From Pseudomonas izuensis (GTDB lineage: Bacteria > Pseudomonadota > Gammaproteobacteria > Pseudomonadales > Pseudomonadaceae), in assembly GCF_009861505.1 (NCBI RefSeq), contig NZ_WTFT01000009.1, positions 250,908 through 314,907 of the forward strand: a DNA stretch of 64,000 nt, written 5' to 3'. The notes below the pieces were generated by a model. It did not search any database. It was not told where the DNA came from and worked only from the letters and a program-made list of their open reading frames with translations. The position numbers were made by a program, and so were the translations under genes. Positions 1 through 8,127 of the stretch are shown here, piece by piece. The first letter of the stretch is position 1. Each line of letters opens with the position of its first letter.

Positions 1-229
1 ACACCAATGGCGCCGCCACCAACACCATCCAGCCCGCGGTCAATAACGCTGCCGCCAGGGATTCGCGGCCATTGAGCCAACGGGTCAGCAGGCGCATCAA
101 CGGCCAACTGGCAAACGCCAGCACTGCCCCCCAGAACAACGCAGACCAGAACGGCGCCATCACCCAGAAACTCGCACCAAACAGCACCACGAGCAGGATC
201 TGCACCAACAGCCGATCGTTATTGATCAT
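1..229 (-). CDS. AI-2E family transporter (PerM/DUF20 type), 5' part only
   Basis: Only the first 76 codons are present; the gene runs off the left edge. It starts at ATG 229 (MINNDRLLVQ). The visible part shows two hydrophobic segments (about residues 9-38 and 54-76) separated by the basic stretch RLLTRWLNGRE. This is the N-terminal layout of the multi-pass AI-2E/PerM permease family, an inner-membrane family of largely unknown substrates. The family call rests on this short region, so it is likely rather than certain. The gene is on the same strand as the genes to its right, with a 70-bp gap after the DUF4892 gene. Confidence 0.6.
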   Translation of the reverse strand, partial: MINNDRLLVQILLVVLFGASFWVMAPFWSALFWGAVLAFASWPLMRLLTRWLNGRESLAAALLTAGWMVLVAAPLV

Positions 230-299
230 TTGAAATCTCGAATAAATCAGTCAGCAAAAGAGTAGGCGAACGCTTTGACAAGCGTTCACCTGATAAAGC

Positions 300-1118
300 T
301 TATCGCAGCAGTTCAATGTGCAGGCCAGAGCCTTCAACACGACCGGTTTCCGTCCGCGCCGCACGCACGCCCTGGTCGATCAACGCCTGGCGCCAGGCTT
401 CGGCATTCGCTCCGGAAACACTGACCCGCAGCGTTGTGTCCAGATTCAGGCCACGGGAGATCAGGCGCAACCAGGTGTCATCCGGCGCCTGGGTCAGGTT
501 GGGGAAATCGAGTTCGCCGGTGCTTTTGAGTTCACGCAGCAAGGTCGCGGAGGTCGGCAGCAGAACACCCAGCGGTGCGGCAGCGTCGAATTGTTCAACG
601 TGCAGGTAGGCTTTGCGATTGCCGCGGGTGATGCTGTAAAGCGCCACCAGTGTGTTGTCTTTCGGTGCCGCCAGGCGCAACAGCAGGTACGCCTGTTCGT
701 TGTCCGAGCCGTAGAGTTTGGCGTTGCCGAACACCTCGTTGGCCCACAGGCTGCTCTCGCCGCAATCACGGGCCTGGCACCAGAACAGCAACTGGGCGTC
801 CTGCTTCTGCAAGGCTTCGCGAGCAGCGGTGAAGGCGTCGATGGACGAATGTTCCGGCGGCAACTCGTAAGTCACCGACGTGGTGCTGCCACGGGCACTG
901 ACCTGGCCATCGAAGCGCAACTGGCCGCTGATCTTGCGGATCGAACCGAGCGGATAAATCCGTTCGAGTTCGGCTGCCGGGCGATAGTCGATGATCTGTG
1001 CATCGGCCATGCGTGGCAGGATCGGCAGGTCCTGACTGCCAGGTAGATCAGCGGCAAACAACAGGGGACTGAAACTGCACAGCGCCAGCAGACTGAGGGA
1101 ACGCATCGATAGACTCAT
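300..1118 (-). CDS. DUF4892 domain-containing exported protein
   Basis: A 272-residue protein with a signal peptide: a short basic start, a hydrophobic core ([15 protein letters not shown]) and an AADLPG cleavage region near residue 23. The rest is soluble and matches what I know as DUF4892, a Pseudomonas periplasmic family of unknown function. It contains a Cys pair ([11 protein letters not shown]) that could form a disulfide. The start overlaps the stop of the upstream glutathione transferase gene by 4 bp, so the two are translationally coupled at the end of a four-gene operon. A start at ATG 1106 would give a tidier signal peptide. Confidence 0.7.
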   Translation of the reverse strand: MSLSMRSLSLLALCSFSPLLFAADLPGSQDLPILPRMADAQIIDYRPAAELERIYPLGSIRKISGQLRFDGQVSARGSTTSVTYELPPEHSSIDAFTAAREALQKQDAQLLFWCQARDCGESSLWANEVFGNAKLYGSDNEQAYLLLRLAAPKDNTLVALYSITRGNRKAYLHVEQFDAAAPLGVLLPTSATLLRELKSTGELDFPNLTQAPDDTWLRLISRGLNLDTTLRVSVSGANAEAWRQALIDQGVRAARTETGRVEGSGLHIELLR

Positions 1119-1774
1119 CGGATCAGCATGGCCTGGGCACCCTTGACGACGCTGGCGTCATCGGTGCGTTCAGGAATCAGCAAACCGCGCTGCACCGCAG
1201 GCCGCGCTTCCAGGGTCGCCATCCAGCGTTGTAACGCCGTCAGTCCATCCACCGAAACACCGGACCACTCGTAGCCTCGCACCCAGGGGAACGTCGCAAT
1301 GTCGGCGATGCTGTACTCGCCGGCGAGAAACTCGACGGTTTGCAGGCGCGTATCGAGCACTTCGTAGAGGCGTCGGGTTTCATGCTGATAGCGGTCGATG
1401 GCACCCTGGAGCTTTTCCGGAAAGTAACGGAAAAACACGTTGGCCTGGCCCTGCATCGGGCCGATACCGCCCATCTGGAACATCAGCCACTGCAACGCGA
1501 CCGAGCGCCCCTTGGGGTCGGCGGGCAATAACTTGCCGGTCATTTCAGCGAGGTAAATCAGGATGGCGCCGGATTCGAACACGGCGAAATCGCCGTTGGC
1601 GCGATCGACAATCGCCGGGATCCGGCCATTGGGGTTGATCTTGAGGAAGTCCGGGGACTTCTGTTCCTTCTTGTCGAAACTCAAGGCATGCACGGTGTAA
1701 GGCAGGCCGAGTTCCTCGAGCACGATAGAGACCTTGTGGCCATTCGGGGTCGCAGCGGTGTACAGATCTATCAT
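1115..1774 (-). CDS. Glutathione S-transferase family protein
   Basis: A 219-residue cytosolic GST. The N-terminal thioredoxin-like domain (residues 1 to about 82) carries the TPNGHKVSI active-site region, the cis-Pro motif (GRIPAIVD) and the glutathione gamma-Glu binding ES pair (AVFESGAIL). An all-helical C-terminal domain follows. The sequence resembles the YghU/YfcG (Nu) class, some of which have disulfide-bond reductase activity; the substrate here is unknown. ATG 1774 was chosen because GGGAGACA precedes it; a longer frame to 1828 adds residues with no family resemblance. The gene lies 50 bp downstream of an alpha/beta hydrolase and overlaps the DUF4892 gene. Confidence 0.85.
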   Translation of the reverse strand: MIDLYTAATPNGHKVSIVLEELGLPYTVHALSFDKKEQKSPDFLKINPNGRIPAIVDRANGDFAVFESGAILIYLAEMTGKLLPADPKGRSVALQWLMFQMGGIGPMQGQANVFFRYFPEKLQGAIDRYQHETRRLYEVLDTRLQTVEFLAGEYSIADIATFPWVRGYEWSGVSVDGLTALQRWMATLEARPAVQRGLLIPERTDDASVVKGAQAMLIR

Positions 1775-1824
1775 GGTTGTCTCCCATTTCAACCCGCCCA
1801 GCCTCGACAGTTGCCCGGTGCAAG

Positions 1825-2679
1825 TCAAGGAATGGCGAAGAACCGATTGAAACAGTCTGCGACAAGATCGGCACCGGGCTCGTCATTCAGGTGCAAATGA
1901 TGGCCGCCTGGCAGCTGTTCACGGCTAAAGGGTAGACGCTCCAGCAATTCGGGATGTTTGGCGAGCATGCCATCGGCGGCAACCACCAGTTTTGCAGGGC
2001 AAGCGACGCGCTGGACGAAGGCCATGGCCTGTTCGGTGGTCAGCCGCAGTGGCGATGGCAGCGTGAGGCGATTGTCGGTGCGCCAGGTGTAACCGCCCGG
2101 CACCGGCATCAAGCCACGCCGGGCCAGCAACTCGGCGGCTTCGCGGCTGACCGCGACCAGCCCCTTCATGCGCGCCTCGATGGCCCGTTCGAGGGTGCTG
2201 TAGACCGGTTTGCTTTTTTCCCGCAGGTCCAGTTGCGCCTGCAGGGCCATGCCCATGCGCTCGGCAGCATTTTCGCCTTTATCTGTAGGAGGAATGACGC
2301 CGTCGATCAACGCCAGATGCGTGACACGCTCCGGCAATGACCCGGCAATGATCAGCGAAGCGATCGCCCCCATGGAGTGTCCCATCAGTGCAAACCGTTT
2401 CAAGCCAAGCTGTTCGGCGACTTGCAACACATCGTGGGCATAGTCCCACATGGCATAGCCGGCACCGGCCGGGCGATGCCCCGAATGACCGTGGCCGGCC
2501 ATGTCCAGGGCAATGATGCGCAGGCCTTTGAGCTTCCGCGCCAGCCGGGCGAAGCTGTTGGCATTGTCGAGCCAGCCGTGCAGGGCAATCACCGGCAAAC
2601 CGTCTTCGGGGCCGAACAGGTGTGCCGCCAACTCGATGTGCGGCAGGCTCAGGCGGATTTCTTCGACAACGTTGCTCAT
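1825..2679 (-). CDS. Alpha/beta hydrolase (PA1622-like)
   Basis: A 284-residue alpha/beta-hydrolase. The oxyanion-hole HGW (residues 35-37) follows strand 3, the nucleophile elbow is GHSMG (Ser about residue 105), and a late His is seen in GGHHLHL near the C terminus. This is a complete catalytic triad pattern of serine esterases and lipases. The frame stays open to 3225, but the true start is ATG 2679, which overlaps the stop of the upstream hydrolase (ATGA). Two hydrolases in tandem next to a thioesterase and an acyl-CoA synthetase suggest acyl-ester metabolism; the substrate cannot be read from sequence. Confidence 0.85.
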   Translation of the reverse strand: MSNVVEEIRLSLPHIELAAHLFGPEDGLPVIALHGWLDNANSFARLARKLKGLRIIALDMAGHGHSGHRPAGAGYAMWDYAHDVLQVAEQLGLKRFALMGHSMGAIASLIIAGSLPERVTHLALIDGVIPPTDKGENAAERMGMALQAQLDLREKSKPVYSTLERAIEARMKGLVAVSREAAELLARRGLMPVPGGYTWRTDNRLTLPSPLRLTTEQAMAFVQRVACPAKLVVAADGMLAKHPELLERLPFSREQLPGGHHLHLNDEPGADLVADCFNRFFAIP

Positions 2680-3479
2680 GCGCAATCCTGCTGGCGACCG
2701 TCCCAGCGACTGAAGAGATTTTTCAGCATTGCGGCGGTGTCCTGGGGGCGTTCGAGGGGAAACATGTGGCCCCCTGGCATGGTCAGGGTTTCGCCCAGCG
2801 GCATGCGCCCAACGGAACTGGCTTGATAGCGCATCACCACCCGGCTCTTGCGGCCGCGAACCAGCGCCAACGGCACTTTCAATTGCCCGGTTCGGCCAGG
2901 GCTGGTGTGGGGTACGCCACGGTAAATGCTGATTTCCGTGGCCGGGTCGAAGCGCAGGCGCAACTTGTCGCCGACCTGCTGCAAACCGTATTGCAGGTAG
3001 GCGTCGAAACACTCCGGGTCGAAACCGCGAAACAGGGTTTTGCCGGAGAAATAACGACGGGCGCTTTCGAGGTCGGCGAATTCTTCGCGTCGCCCCAGGG
3101 TACGGCCAGCGGGCGTCAGTTTGTCGATGAAACCAAAGCGCTTGGCCGCACGGATCACCCATTGATCGGCACGGGACAGTACCGGCGAGTCGAGCATGAC
3201 CACGCCGCGATACAACTCGGGGCAACGCAACGCTGCGTGCAGATGCAGTACACCGCCGAAGGAATGGCCAACGCCCCAGACCGGCTCGGTCTGTTGCTGC
3301 ACGTGATGGATCAACTCATCCACCAGGTTGTACCAGTTGTCATCCGCCGGGAAACGCGGGTCATGGGCATGCTGCTCCAGATGCGACACCTGATACTCGG
3401 GCGCCAGCGTCGCGAACAATTTGCCGTAGGTGCCCGAAGGAAAACCATTGGCGTGGGCGAAAAATATCTGTTGCGACAT
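2676..3479 (-). CDS. Alpha/beta hydrolase (PA1621-like)
   Basis: A 267-residue alpha/beta-hydrolase starting MSQQIFFAHANGFP. The HANGFPSGTY segment supplies the oxyanion-hole region, GHSFGG is the nucleophile elbow, and the GGHMFPLE segment carries the catalytic His. The frame is open to 3635, but the upstream part runs into a REP element and lacks family character. A start nine codons earlier (MDLPV...) cannot be excluded, since neither start has a strong ribosome-binding site. It is the first gene of the hydrolase-hydrolase-GST-DUF4892 operon and overlaps the next gene by 4 bp. Confidence 0.83.
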   Translation of the reverse strand: MSQQIFFAHANGFPSGTYGKLFATLAPEYQVSHLEQHAHDPRFPADDNWYNLVDELIHHVQQQTEPVWGVGHSFGGVLHLHAALRCPELYRGVVMLDSPVLSRADQWVIRAAKRFGFIDKLTPAGRTLGRREEFADLESARRYFSGKTLFRGFDPECFDAYLQYGLQQVGDKLRLRFDPATEISIYRGVPHTSPGRTGQLKVPLALVRGRKSRVVMRYQASSVGRMPLGETLTMPGGHMFPLERPQDTAAMLKNLFSRWDGRQQDCA

Positions 3480-3602
3480 AACCGGCAAATCCATGAGCGA
3501 GATCAGGCGTTGATTGTCCGTAAGACCGCGTACTACAGCAATGACCGTAACTGACAGGAATGATGACAGTCCGGCCATGGTGATGACCGATCCCTGTACT
3601 GA

Positions 3603-3704
3603 CTGTAGGAGCGAGCCCGCTCGCGATGGACTCAAGAACGCCGCGGGGTGTCAGGCTCCCGGCGTTATCGTTGGCGACCATCGCGAGCAGGCTCGCTCCT
3701 ACAG
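3603..3704. repeat. Paired REP element (REPIN 1)
   Basis: Two inverted REP palindromes. GTAGGAGCGAGCCCGCTCGC at the left end is mirrored by the GCGAGCAGGCTCGCTCCTAC type at the right end, about 50 bp apart. It lies between the two lipid-related operons. Confidence 0.9.
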
Positions 3705-3713
3705 AGTATGGGG

Positions 3714-4157
3714 TCAACGGGCAGGCGGATTTTCGCCCAGCGGCACCACTGCCATGGTCAACCTCGACACGCAACTGGCCTTGCCCTCGTCGCTGGTCAA
3801 ACGGATATCCCACACATGGGTCGTGCGACCGATATGTATCGGCTTGGCCACTGCCGTCACCCGCCCGCTGCGCAAGCCACGCAGGTGGTTGGCGTTGATT
3901 TCGAGGCCCACGCAGTAAAACTTGCTGGCGTCGATGCACAGGTAGCTGGCCATGGAGCCGACGGACTCGGCCAGCACCACCGAAGCACCGCCATGCAGCA
4001 AGCCATAAGGCTGGTGGGTGCGGTGGTCGATGACCATGCTCGCGGTCAGGGATTCATCATCGAAGGCTTCGAAGCGGATATCCAGCAATTCGCCGATGGT
4101 GTTTTTCTGGATTGCGTTCAACTGTTCAATGTTGGGAGTGGTACGCCAAAGGCTCAT
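3714..4157 (-). CDS. PaaI/MenI-type hotdog thioesterase
   Basis: A 147-residue hotdog-fold acyl-CoA thioesterase. The signature is QPYGLLHGGASVVLAESVGS: HGG followed by the catalytic Glu of the 4-hydroxybenzoyl-CoA/PaaI class. The length suits this family, as does the start MSLWRTTPNIEQLN at ATG 4157 with AAGGAAAA upstream. It lies 31 bp downstream of the acyl-CoA synthetase gene and is probably co-transcribed with it. Together they could control one acyl-CoA pool, the synthetase making thioesters and this enzyme releasing them. The substrate is not evident. Confidence 0.87.
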   Translation of the reverse strand: MSLWRTTPNIEQLNAIQKNTIGELLDIRFEAFDDESLTASMVIDHRTHQPYGLLHGGASVVLAESVGSMASYLCIDASKFYCVGLEINANHLRGLRSGRVTAVAKPIHIGRTTHVWDIRLTSDEGKASCVSRLTMAVVPLGENPPAR

Positions 4158-4188
4158 CGCTGATTTTCCTTGTTGGTTTATGCGTGCC

Positions 4189-5856
4189 TCAATCCTGCCA
4201 CAGCACCGCTTCGCTATGCTCGCTCCATTCTTCGAAGCGCGCGCCATAGGCGGCCTCGATCACGTTGCGCTTGATCTTCAGGGTCGGCGTGAGGAAGCCG
4301 TTTTCCACGGCCCAGCTGTCCTTGACCACCACCAGCCGCCGCAATCGCTCGTGCTTATCGAGGACCGCATTGACCTCTTCCAGCAGTTTTTCCAGGCTGG
4401 AGCGCAAGCCCGCGCGGGCCGCTTCCCCTGCATCCTGCTGCCCCACCGCCGAGAGCACGCACAAGCCCAGCGGCGCACTCAAGCCATCGCCCACCACGCA
4501 CACCTGCTCGATGCGGGAATGCACCGCCAGGCGGTTTTCGATGGGCGCCGGCGCCACGTACTTGCCTTTGCTGGTCTTGAAGATTTCCTTCAGCCGTCCG
4601 GTCAGGCGCAGGTTGCCTTCGGCGTCTTCCTCGCCTTTGTCGCCAGTGCGCAGGAAGCCGTCCTCGGTCAGGGTATCGGCGGTTTTCTGCGGTTCCTTGA
4701 AATACCCAAGCATGGTGGCGCCGCTACGCACCAGCACCTCGCCCGACTCATCGATTCGAACCTCGACCTCCGGGCAGGGTTTGCCGATCCAGCCGGGTTT
4801 GTTCTGGCCCGGCAGACAGATGTGCGAGTAGCCACAGCTTTCCGTCATGCCATAGACCTCCAGCACGTCCAGTCCGAGTTTGCGATACCACAGCAGCAAG
4901 GTCTGCGGCACGGGAGCGGCGCCCGACAACGCCACACGCAAGGCGTCGAGGCCCAGCCCGGCGAGCACCTTGTGCCCGACCCGCTTGCCGATGATCGGCA
5001 GGCCAAGCAGGAAGTCGAGGCGTTTTGCCGGGATCTTGCTGTACACACCCATCTGGAATTTGGTCCAGATACGCGGTACGCCGAACAGCGCCGTCGGCCG
5101 GGCGCGACGCAGATCGGCGAGGAAGGTATCGAGGCTTTCGGCAAAGAATACGGTCTGCCCGGTATAGATCGACGCCAGTTCGACGAACATCCGCTCGGCA
5201 ACGTGACACAGTGGCAGATAGGAAAGCAGTCGATCCGATTCATTCAAGCTGAACAATTGCGTGCCGTGAGTGGTGGCGAATCCCAGATTGCCGAAGCTGT
5301 GCATCACCCCTTTGGGCATGCCGGTGGTGCCGGAGGTATAGATGATGGTCGCGAGTTGATCGGCGCCGGGTTTCGGGTCGTCCTGAATCGGCGAACTGCG
5401 TTGCAGATCGGCCCAGCTGAAATCGAAGTCCCCCGGCGGATGCAGCGGCAGGCTGATGGTTACAAGGTCCGGGCTGACCCCACGGGACATGCCGGGCCAG
5501 TCGTCGAGCTTGCCGATAAAGGCCAGCGCCGCTTCGGAGTGCTCCAGCACCTGGGCCACCGACTCGGCCGTCAGGTTTGGGTACAAGGGCACTGAAACAT
5601 GCCCGGCCATCCAGATTGCCAGGTCGGCAATGATCCAGTGCGCACAGTTTTTCGAGATCAGGGCGATGTGACTGCCTTGGGGCAATTCCCGCGCCCGCAG
5701 CCAGTGCGCCGCGCAGCGGGCCTGATAACCGACGTCGGCCCAGGTCAGGGTCTCGACCTGGCCGTTACCGACAGGCTGGACCAAAAAGCGCTGGCGCGGA
5801 TGGCGCGCCTCCCGCTCGTAGAACACGTCCAACGGCAAACGAAAAGCAGCAGACAT
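4189..5856 (-). CDS. AMP-binding long-chain acyl-CoA synthetase (PA1617-like)
   Basis: A 555-residue ANL-family adenylate-forming enzyme. Visible motifs are the P-loop YTSGTTGMPKGVMHS (about residues 170-184), the VYGMTESCG motif, the TGDKGEE motif with adenylate-binding Asp, and the LTGRLKEIFKTSKGKYVAP hinge carrying the Lys-containing C-terminal motif. It activates a carboxylic acid to the CoA ester with ATP; the TSKGKY-type ending is common in long-chain fatty acyl-CoA synthetases. ATG 5856 has AAAGGAG at good spacing. A strong palindrome at 5893-5922 lies just upstream and probably binds a repressor. The thioesterase gene follows after 31 bp. Confidence 0.9.
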   Translation of the reverse strand: MSAAFRLPLDVFYEREARHPRQRFLVQPVGNGQVETLTWADVGYQARCAAHWLRARELPQGSHIALISKNCAHWIIADLAIWMAGHVSVPLYPNLTAESVAQVLEHSEAALAFIGKLDDWPGMSRGVSPDLVTISLPLHPPGDFDFSWADLQRSSPIQDDPKPGADQLATIIYTSGTTGMPKGVMHSFGNLGFATTHGTQLFSLNESDRLLSYLPLCHVAERMFVELASIYTGQTVFFAESLDTFLADLRRARPTALFGVPRIWTKFQMGVYSKIPAKRLDFLLGLPIIGKRVGHKVLAGLGLDALRVALSGAAPVPQTLLLWYRKLGLDVLEVYGMTESCGYSHICLPGQNKPGWIGKPCPEVEVRIDESGEVLVRSGATMLGYFKEPQKTADTLTEDGFLRTGDKGEEDAEGNLRLTGRLKEIFKTSKGKYVAPAPIENRLAVHSRIEQVCVVGDGLSAPLGLCVLSAVGQQDAGEAARAGLRSSLEKLLEEVNAVLDKHERLRRLVVVKDSWAVENGFLTPTLKIKRNVIEAAYGARFEEWSEHSEAVLWQD

Positions 5857-5892
5857 GCGACTCGCTCCTTTGTTTTTGTTGTGGAGCAAGCG

Positions 5893-5922
5893 TAGCCAAC
5901 CAAGCAAGTGCTTGGTTAGCTA
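5893..5922. promoter_or_regulatory. Near-perfect inverted repeat, probable operator of the acyl-CoA synthetase gene
   Basis: The core AACCAAGCAAGTGCTTGGTT (5898-5917) is a perfect inverted repeat of 9-bp arms around AG. Extended to 14-bp arms (5893-5922) only one pair mismatches. It sits 37 bp upstream of the ATG. Symmetry and size suit a TetR-family dimer of the kind that controls fatty-acid genes. No regulator gene is adjacent, so the protein is unknown. Confidence 0.6.
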
Positions 5923-5956
5923 TTTCAGACAATTTTTTTTCAAACACCGCGATCCC

Positions 5957-6056
5957 TGTAGGAGCGAGCTTGCTCGCGATGGACTTCAGGACACCGCGTC
6001 CATCCAGACTGCCAGCGTTAACGCTAACGAACATCGCGAGCAAGCTCGCTCCTACA
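5957..6056. repeat. Paired REP element (REPIN 2)
   Basis: TGTAGGAGCGAGCTTGCTCG at the left is mirrored by a GCGAGCAAGCTCGCTCCTAC copy at the right. It sits between the 3' end of sixA and the acyl-CoA synthetase promoter. Confidence 0.9.
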
Positions 6057-6075
6057 AAAACAAAAGCAATAACAG

Positions 6076-6531
6076 TTATGGGTGCTTGATGCTGTTGAGC
6101 TTCATCGCCCCGATCAGCAGCTCATTGCTTTCCAGCTCGGCCAGGCCGGCGGTACTGACTTTTTCCGGCGGATGGCCAGCGCCATGTTGCAGGTAACTGA
6201 GCAGATTCCCCACCAGCGGATTATGAGAAACCAGCAGTACATTGGTCACCGACTTCAGTTGATCGGTGACCCTGTCGGGATCGAAATCCGGGGTCAACCA
6301 CTCAACGGTGCGGATTTCCGGTTCGAAACCCAGAGCATCTTTTACCAGGTGCGCGGTCTGCTGCGCTCGCATGTAAGGACTGGCATAAATCGCTGTCAGC
6401 GGCTGGCCAACCAGGTTGGCGGCTGTACGCAGCACTTCTTCACGACCGTTGGCCGTCAGTTCCCGCTCCGAATCGTGGGGCTTGGAGCCGTGTGGTTCGG
6501 CTTCACCATGACGCAATACCCAGAGTTTCAT
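6076..6531 (-). CDS. sixA: Phosphohistidine phosphatase SixA
   Basis: A 151-residue histidine-phosphatase (phosphoglycerate-mutase fold). The RHG triad is at residues 7-9 (LWVLRHGEAEPHG), the second arginine region is SPYMRAQQTA, and the distal catalytic His is in LLVSHNPLVG. Length and motifs match SixA, which removes phosphate from histidine residues of phosphotransfer proteins. Its start overlaps the DUF4389 stop by 4 bp, so it is the third gene of a gpsA-DUF4389-sixA operon. Confidence 0.88.
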   Translation of the reverse strand: MKLWVLRHGEAEPHGSKPHDSERELTANGREEVLRTAANLVGQPLTAIYASPYMRAQQTAHLVKDALGFEPEIRTVEWLTPDFDPDRVTDQLKSVTNVLLVSHNPLVGNLLSYLQHGAGHPPEKVSTAGLAELESNELLIGAMKLNSIKHP

Positions 6532-6875
6532 AGCTTGGGTTCCTCATCTCGGGCCGGATGCGGGGCTGGCGCCACGACATGCGGTGCCTCACCTTCCGGC
6601 GTACGCGGCGTCGGCCAATCGGCAAACGGCCAGGGCTTCTGGTCGCTGTGAAAACTGCCGAAACGACCGATCTGCGCCAGGAACTGGCTCAGGCTGTCGC
6701 CGAAGTTCATCAGGCTGGCGCTCGGGGCGCCATAGATCAAACGATAGATCAATTGCACCAGCACCACGGCGCCCAGGATGAACTGCGCCACTTGCCAGAC
6801 CAGCACAAAGACGACCATCCAAAGCACCCGCAGCAGGATGGACTCGTATTTGGCTTCTACTTTTTGATCACTCAT
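6528..6875 (-). CDS. DUF4389 membrane protein
   Basis: A 115-residue protein with one long hydrophobic region (about residues 14-46, ILLRVLWMVVFVLVWQVAQF onward), possibly two close-packed helices. An amphipathic region (SLSQFLAQIGRF) and a Pro/Glu-rich tail follow. I recognise it as DUF4389, a small membrane family of unknown function that often sits beside gpsA in pseudomonads. ATG 6875 is preceded by GGAACGGAG. It is 30 bp from gpsA and overlaps sixA. Confidence 0.75.
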   Translation of the reverse strand: MSDQKVEAKYESILLRVLWMVVFVLVWQVAQFILGAVVLVQLIYRLIYGAPSASLMNFGDSLSQFLAQIGRFGSFHSDQKPWPFADWPTPRTPEGEAPHVVAPAPHPARDEEPKL

Positions 6876-6905
6876 GTCTCGCTCCGTTCCTGTTGCGTTG
6901 AGGGC

Positions 6906-7931
6906 TCAGTTGAAGCCGCTGGTGGAAATAAAGTCGACGTCGGTCTTCGGTTCGCCGCGCATCAGCAGGCCGATCACCTGTTCAAGCGTGCGCCCTTCGA
7001 ACAGGATAGCGTGCAGCCCGGCGACCAGCGGCATGTACACGCCCACTTCCTGGGCCTTGGCCTTGAGCACCTTGAGGGTATTCACACCTTCGGCCACTTC
7101 ACCCAAGCGGTTGACCGCTTCCTCCAGGCTCAAACCCTGGCCGAGGGCGAACCCGACCTGATAATTGCGACTTTTTGGCGACGAACAGGTGACGATCAAA
7201 TCGCCCACGCCTGCCAGGCCAAGGAAGGTCATCGGGTTGGCGCCCTGGTTCACGGCGAAACGGGTCATCTCCGCCAGGGCCCGGGTGATCAACATGCTCT
7301 TGGTGTTCTCGCCCATGTCCAGCGCCACCGCCATGCCGGCGATGATCGCGTAGACGTTTTTCAACGCCCCGCCCAACTCCACGCCGAATCGGTCGCCACT
7401 GGCGTACACACGAAAGGTACGGCCATGCAGCACGGCTTGAACCCGTTCACAGAGTTCTTCGTCCTCACTGGCCACCACCGTGGCGGTCAACGCATGCTCG
7501 GCGATTTCACGGGCCAGGTTCGGCCCGGACAACACGCCGATGCGCGCTTGCGGGGCGATCTCTTCGAGGATCTGGCTCATCAGTTTGAACGTGTGGGCTT
7601 CGATGCCCTTGGTCAGGCTCACCAGCAGCTTGCCCCGCAGCCGTTCGGCGTGCGGCGCCAGCACCGAGCGCAACGCACTGGAAGGCAACGCGACGAAACT
7701 CAGGTCGCACGCCTCCAGCGTGGCTTGCAGGTCGGTGACCGCCGTCACGCCGGGCAGTATCTTGATGCCTTTGAGGTAGCGCGGGTTCTCGCGATTGACC
7801 CGGATGGCCTCGGCCTGTTCGGGGTCACGCATCCACTGCAGGACTTGATGACCGTTTTCGGCCAGCAGGTTAGCCACGGCGGTACCAAAACTTCCGCCTC
7901 CCAGGACCGCAATCGGGCGCTGTTCAGTCAT
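6906..7931 (-). CDS. gpsA: Glycerol-3-phosphate dehydrogenase [NAD(P)+]
   Basis: A 341-residue cytosolic enzyme that reduces dihydroxyacetone phosphate to sn-glycerol-3-phosphate for phospholipid synthesis. The N-terminal Rossmann motif [10 protein letters not shown] is at residues 9-18. The catalytic domain has the [15 protein letters not shown] segment with the active-site Lys, followed by the conserved [13 protein letters not shown]. The frame opens at TTG 7937, but ATG 7931 (MTEQRP) is the better start. It heads the gpsA-DUF4389-sixA operon and is divergent from the TonB receptor gene. Confidence 0.95.
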   Translation of the reverse strand: MTEQRPIAVLGGGSFGTAVANLLAENGHQVLQWMRDPEQAEAIRVNRENPRYLKGIKILPGVTAVTDLQATLEACDLSFVALPSSALRSVLAPHAERLRGKLLVSLTKGIEAHTFKLMSQILEEIAPQARIGVLSGPNLAREIAEHALTATVVASEDEELCERVQAVLHGRTFRVYASGDRFGVELGGALKNVYAIIAGMAVALDMGENTKSMLITRALAEMTRFAVNQGANPMTFLGLAGVGDLIVTCSSPKSRNYQVGFALGQGLSLEEAVNRLGEVAEGVNTLKVLKAKAQEVGVYMPLVAGLHAILFEGRTLEQVIGLLMRGEPKTDVDFISTSGFN

Positions 7932-8041
7932 ATGCAATCCGTTAATCCAATACCAGTGGCGATGTCGGCATTATACGGAGCCCCCCAGTGGCGGCCAGCC
8001 CCCGTGTCAATTACCCGCGCATGAGCGAAGAAGTCCAATAA

Positions 8042-8091
8042 AACCGAGGAAAGTGCTGACATCGTGACTGGAAAAGTCACCCGGCTCGGTT
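8042..8091 (+). promoter_or_regulatory. Nested inverted repeats upstream of the TonB receptor gene
   Basis: Outer arms AACCGAG (8042-8048) and CTCGGTT (8085-8091) enclose inner arms GTGACT (8064-8069) and AGTCAC (8075-8080) with loop GGAAA. There is no T-tract, so it is not an ordinary terminator. It could be an operator pair or a folded leader 37 bp before the GTG start. No Fur box was seen in this 190-bp gap. Confidence 0.4.
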
Positions 8092-8127
8092 AACATGCGC
8101 GCCAATAATTAATAACAAGGACGTGTT

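Noticed and set aside
2680..3225. N-terminal extension of the alpha/beta hydrolase to make a 466-residue protein
   Set aside because: The extra 182 codons overlap the next hydrolase gene out of frame and are Arg/Pro-rich. ATG 2679 gives the normal domain.
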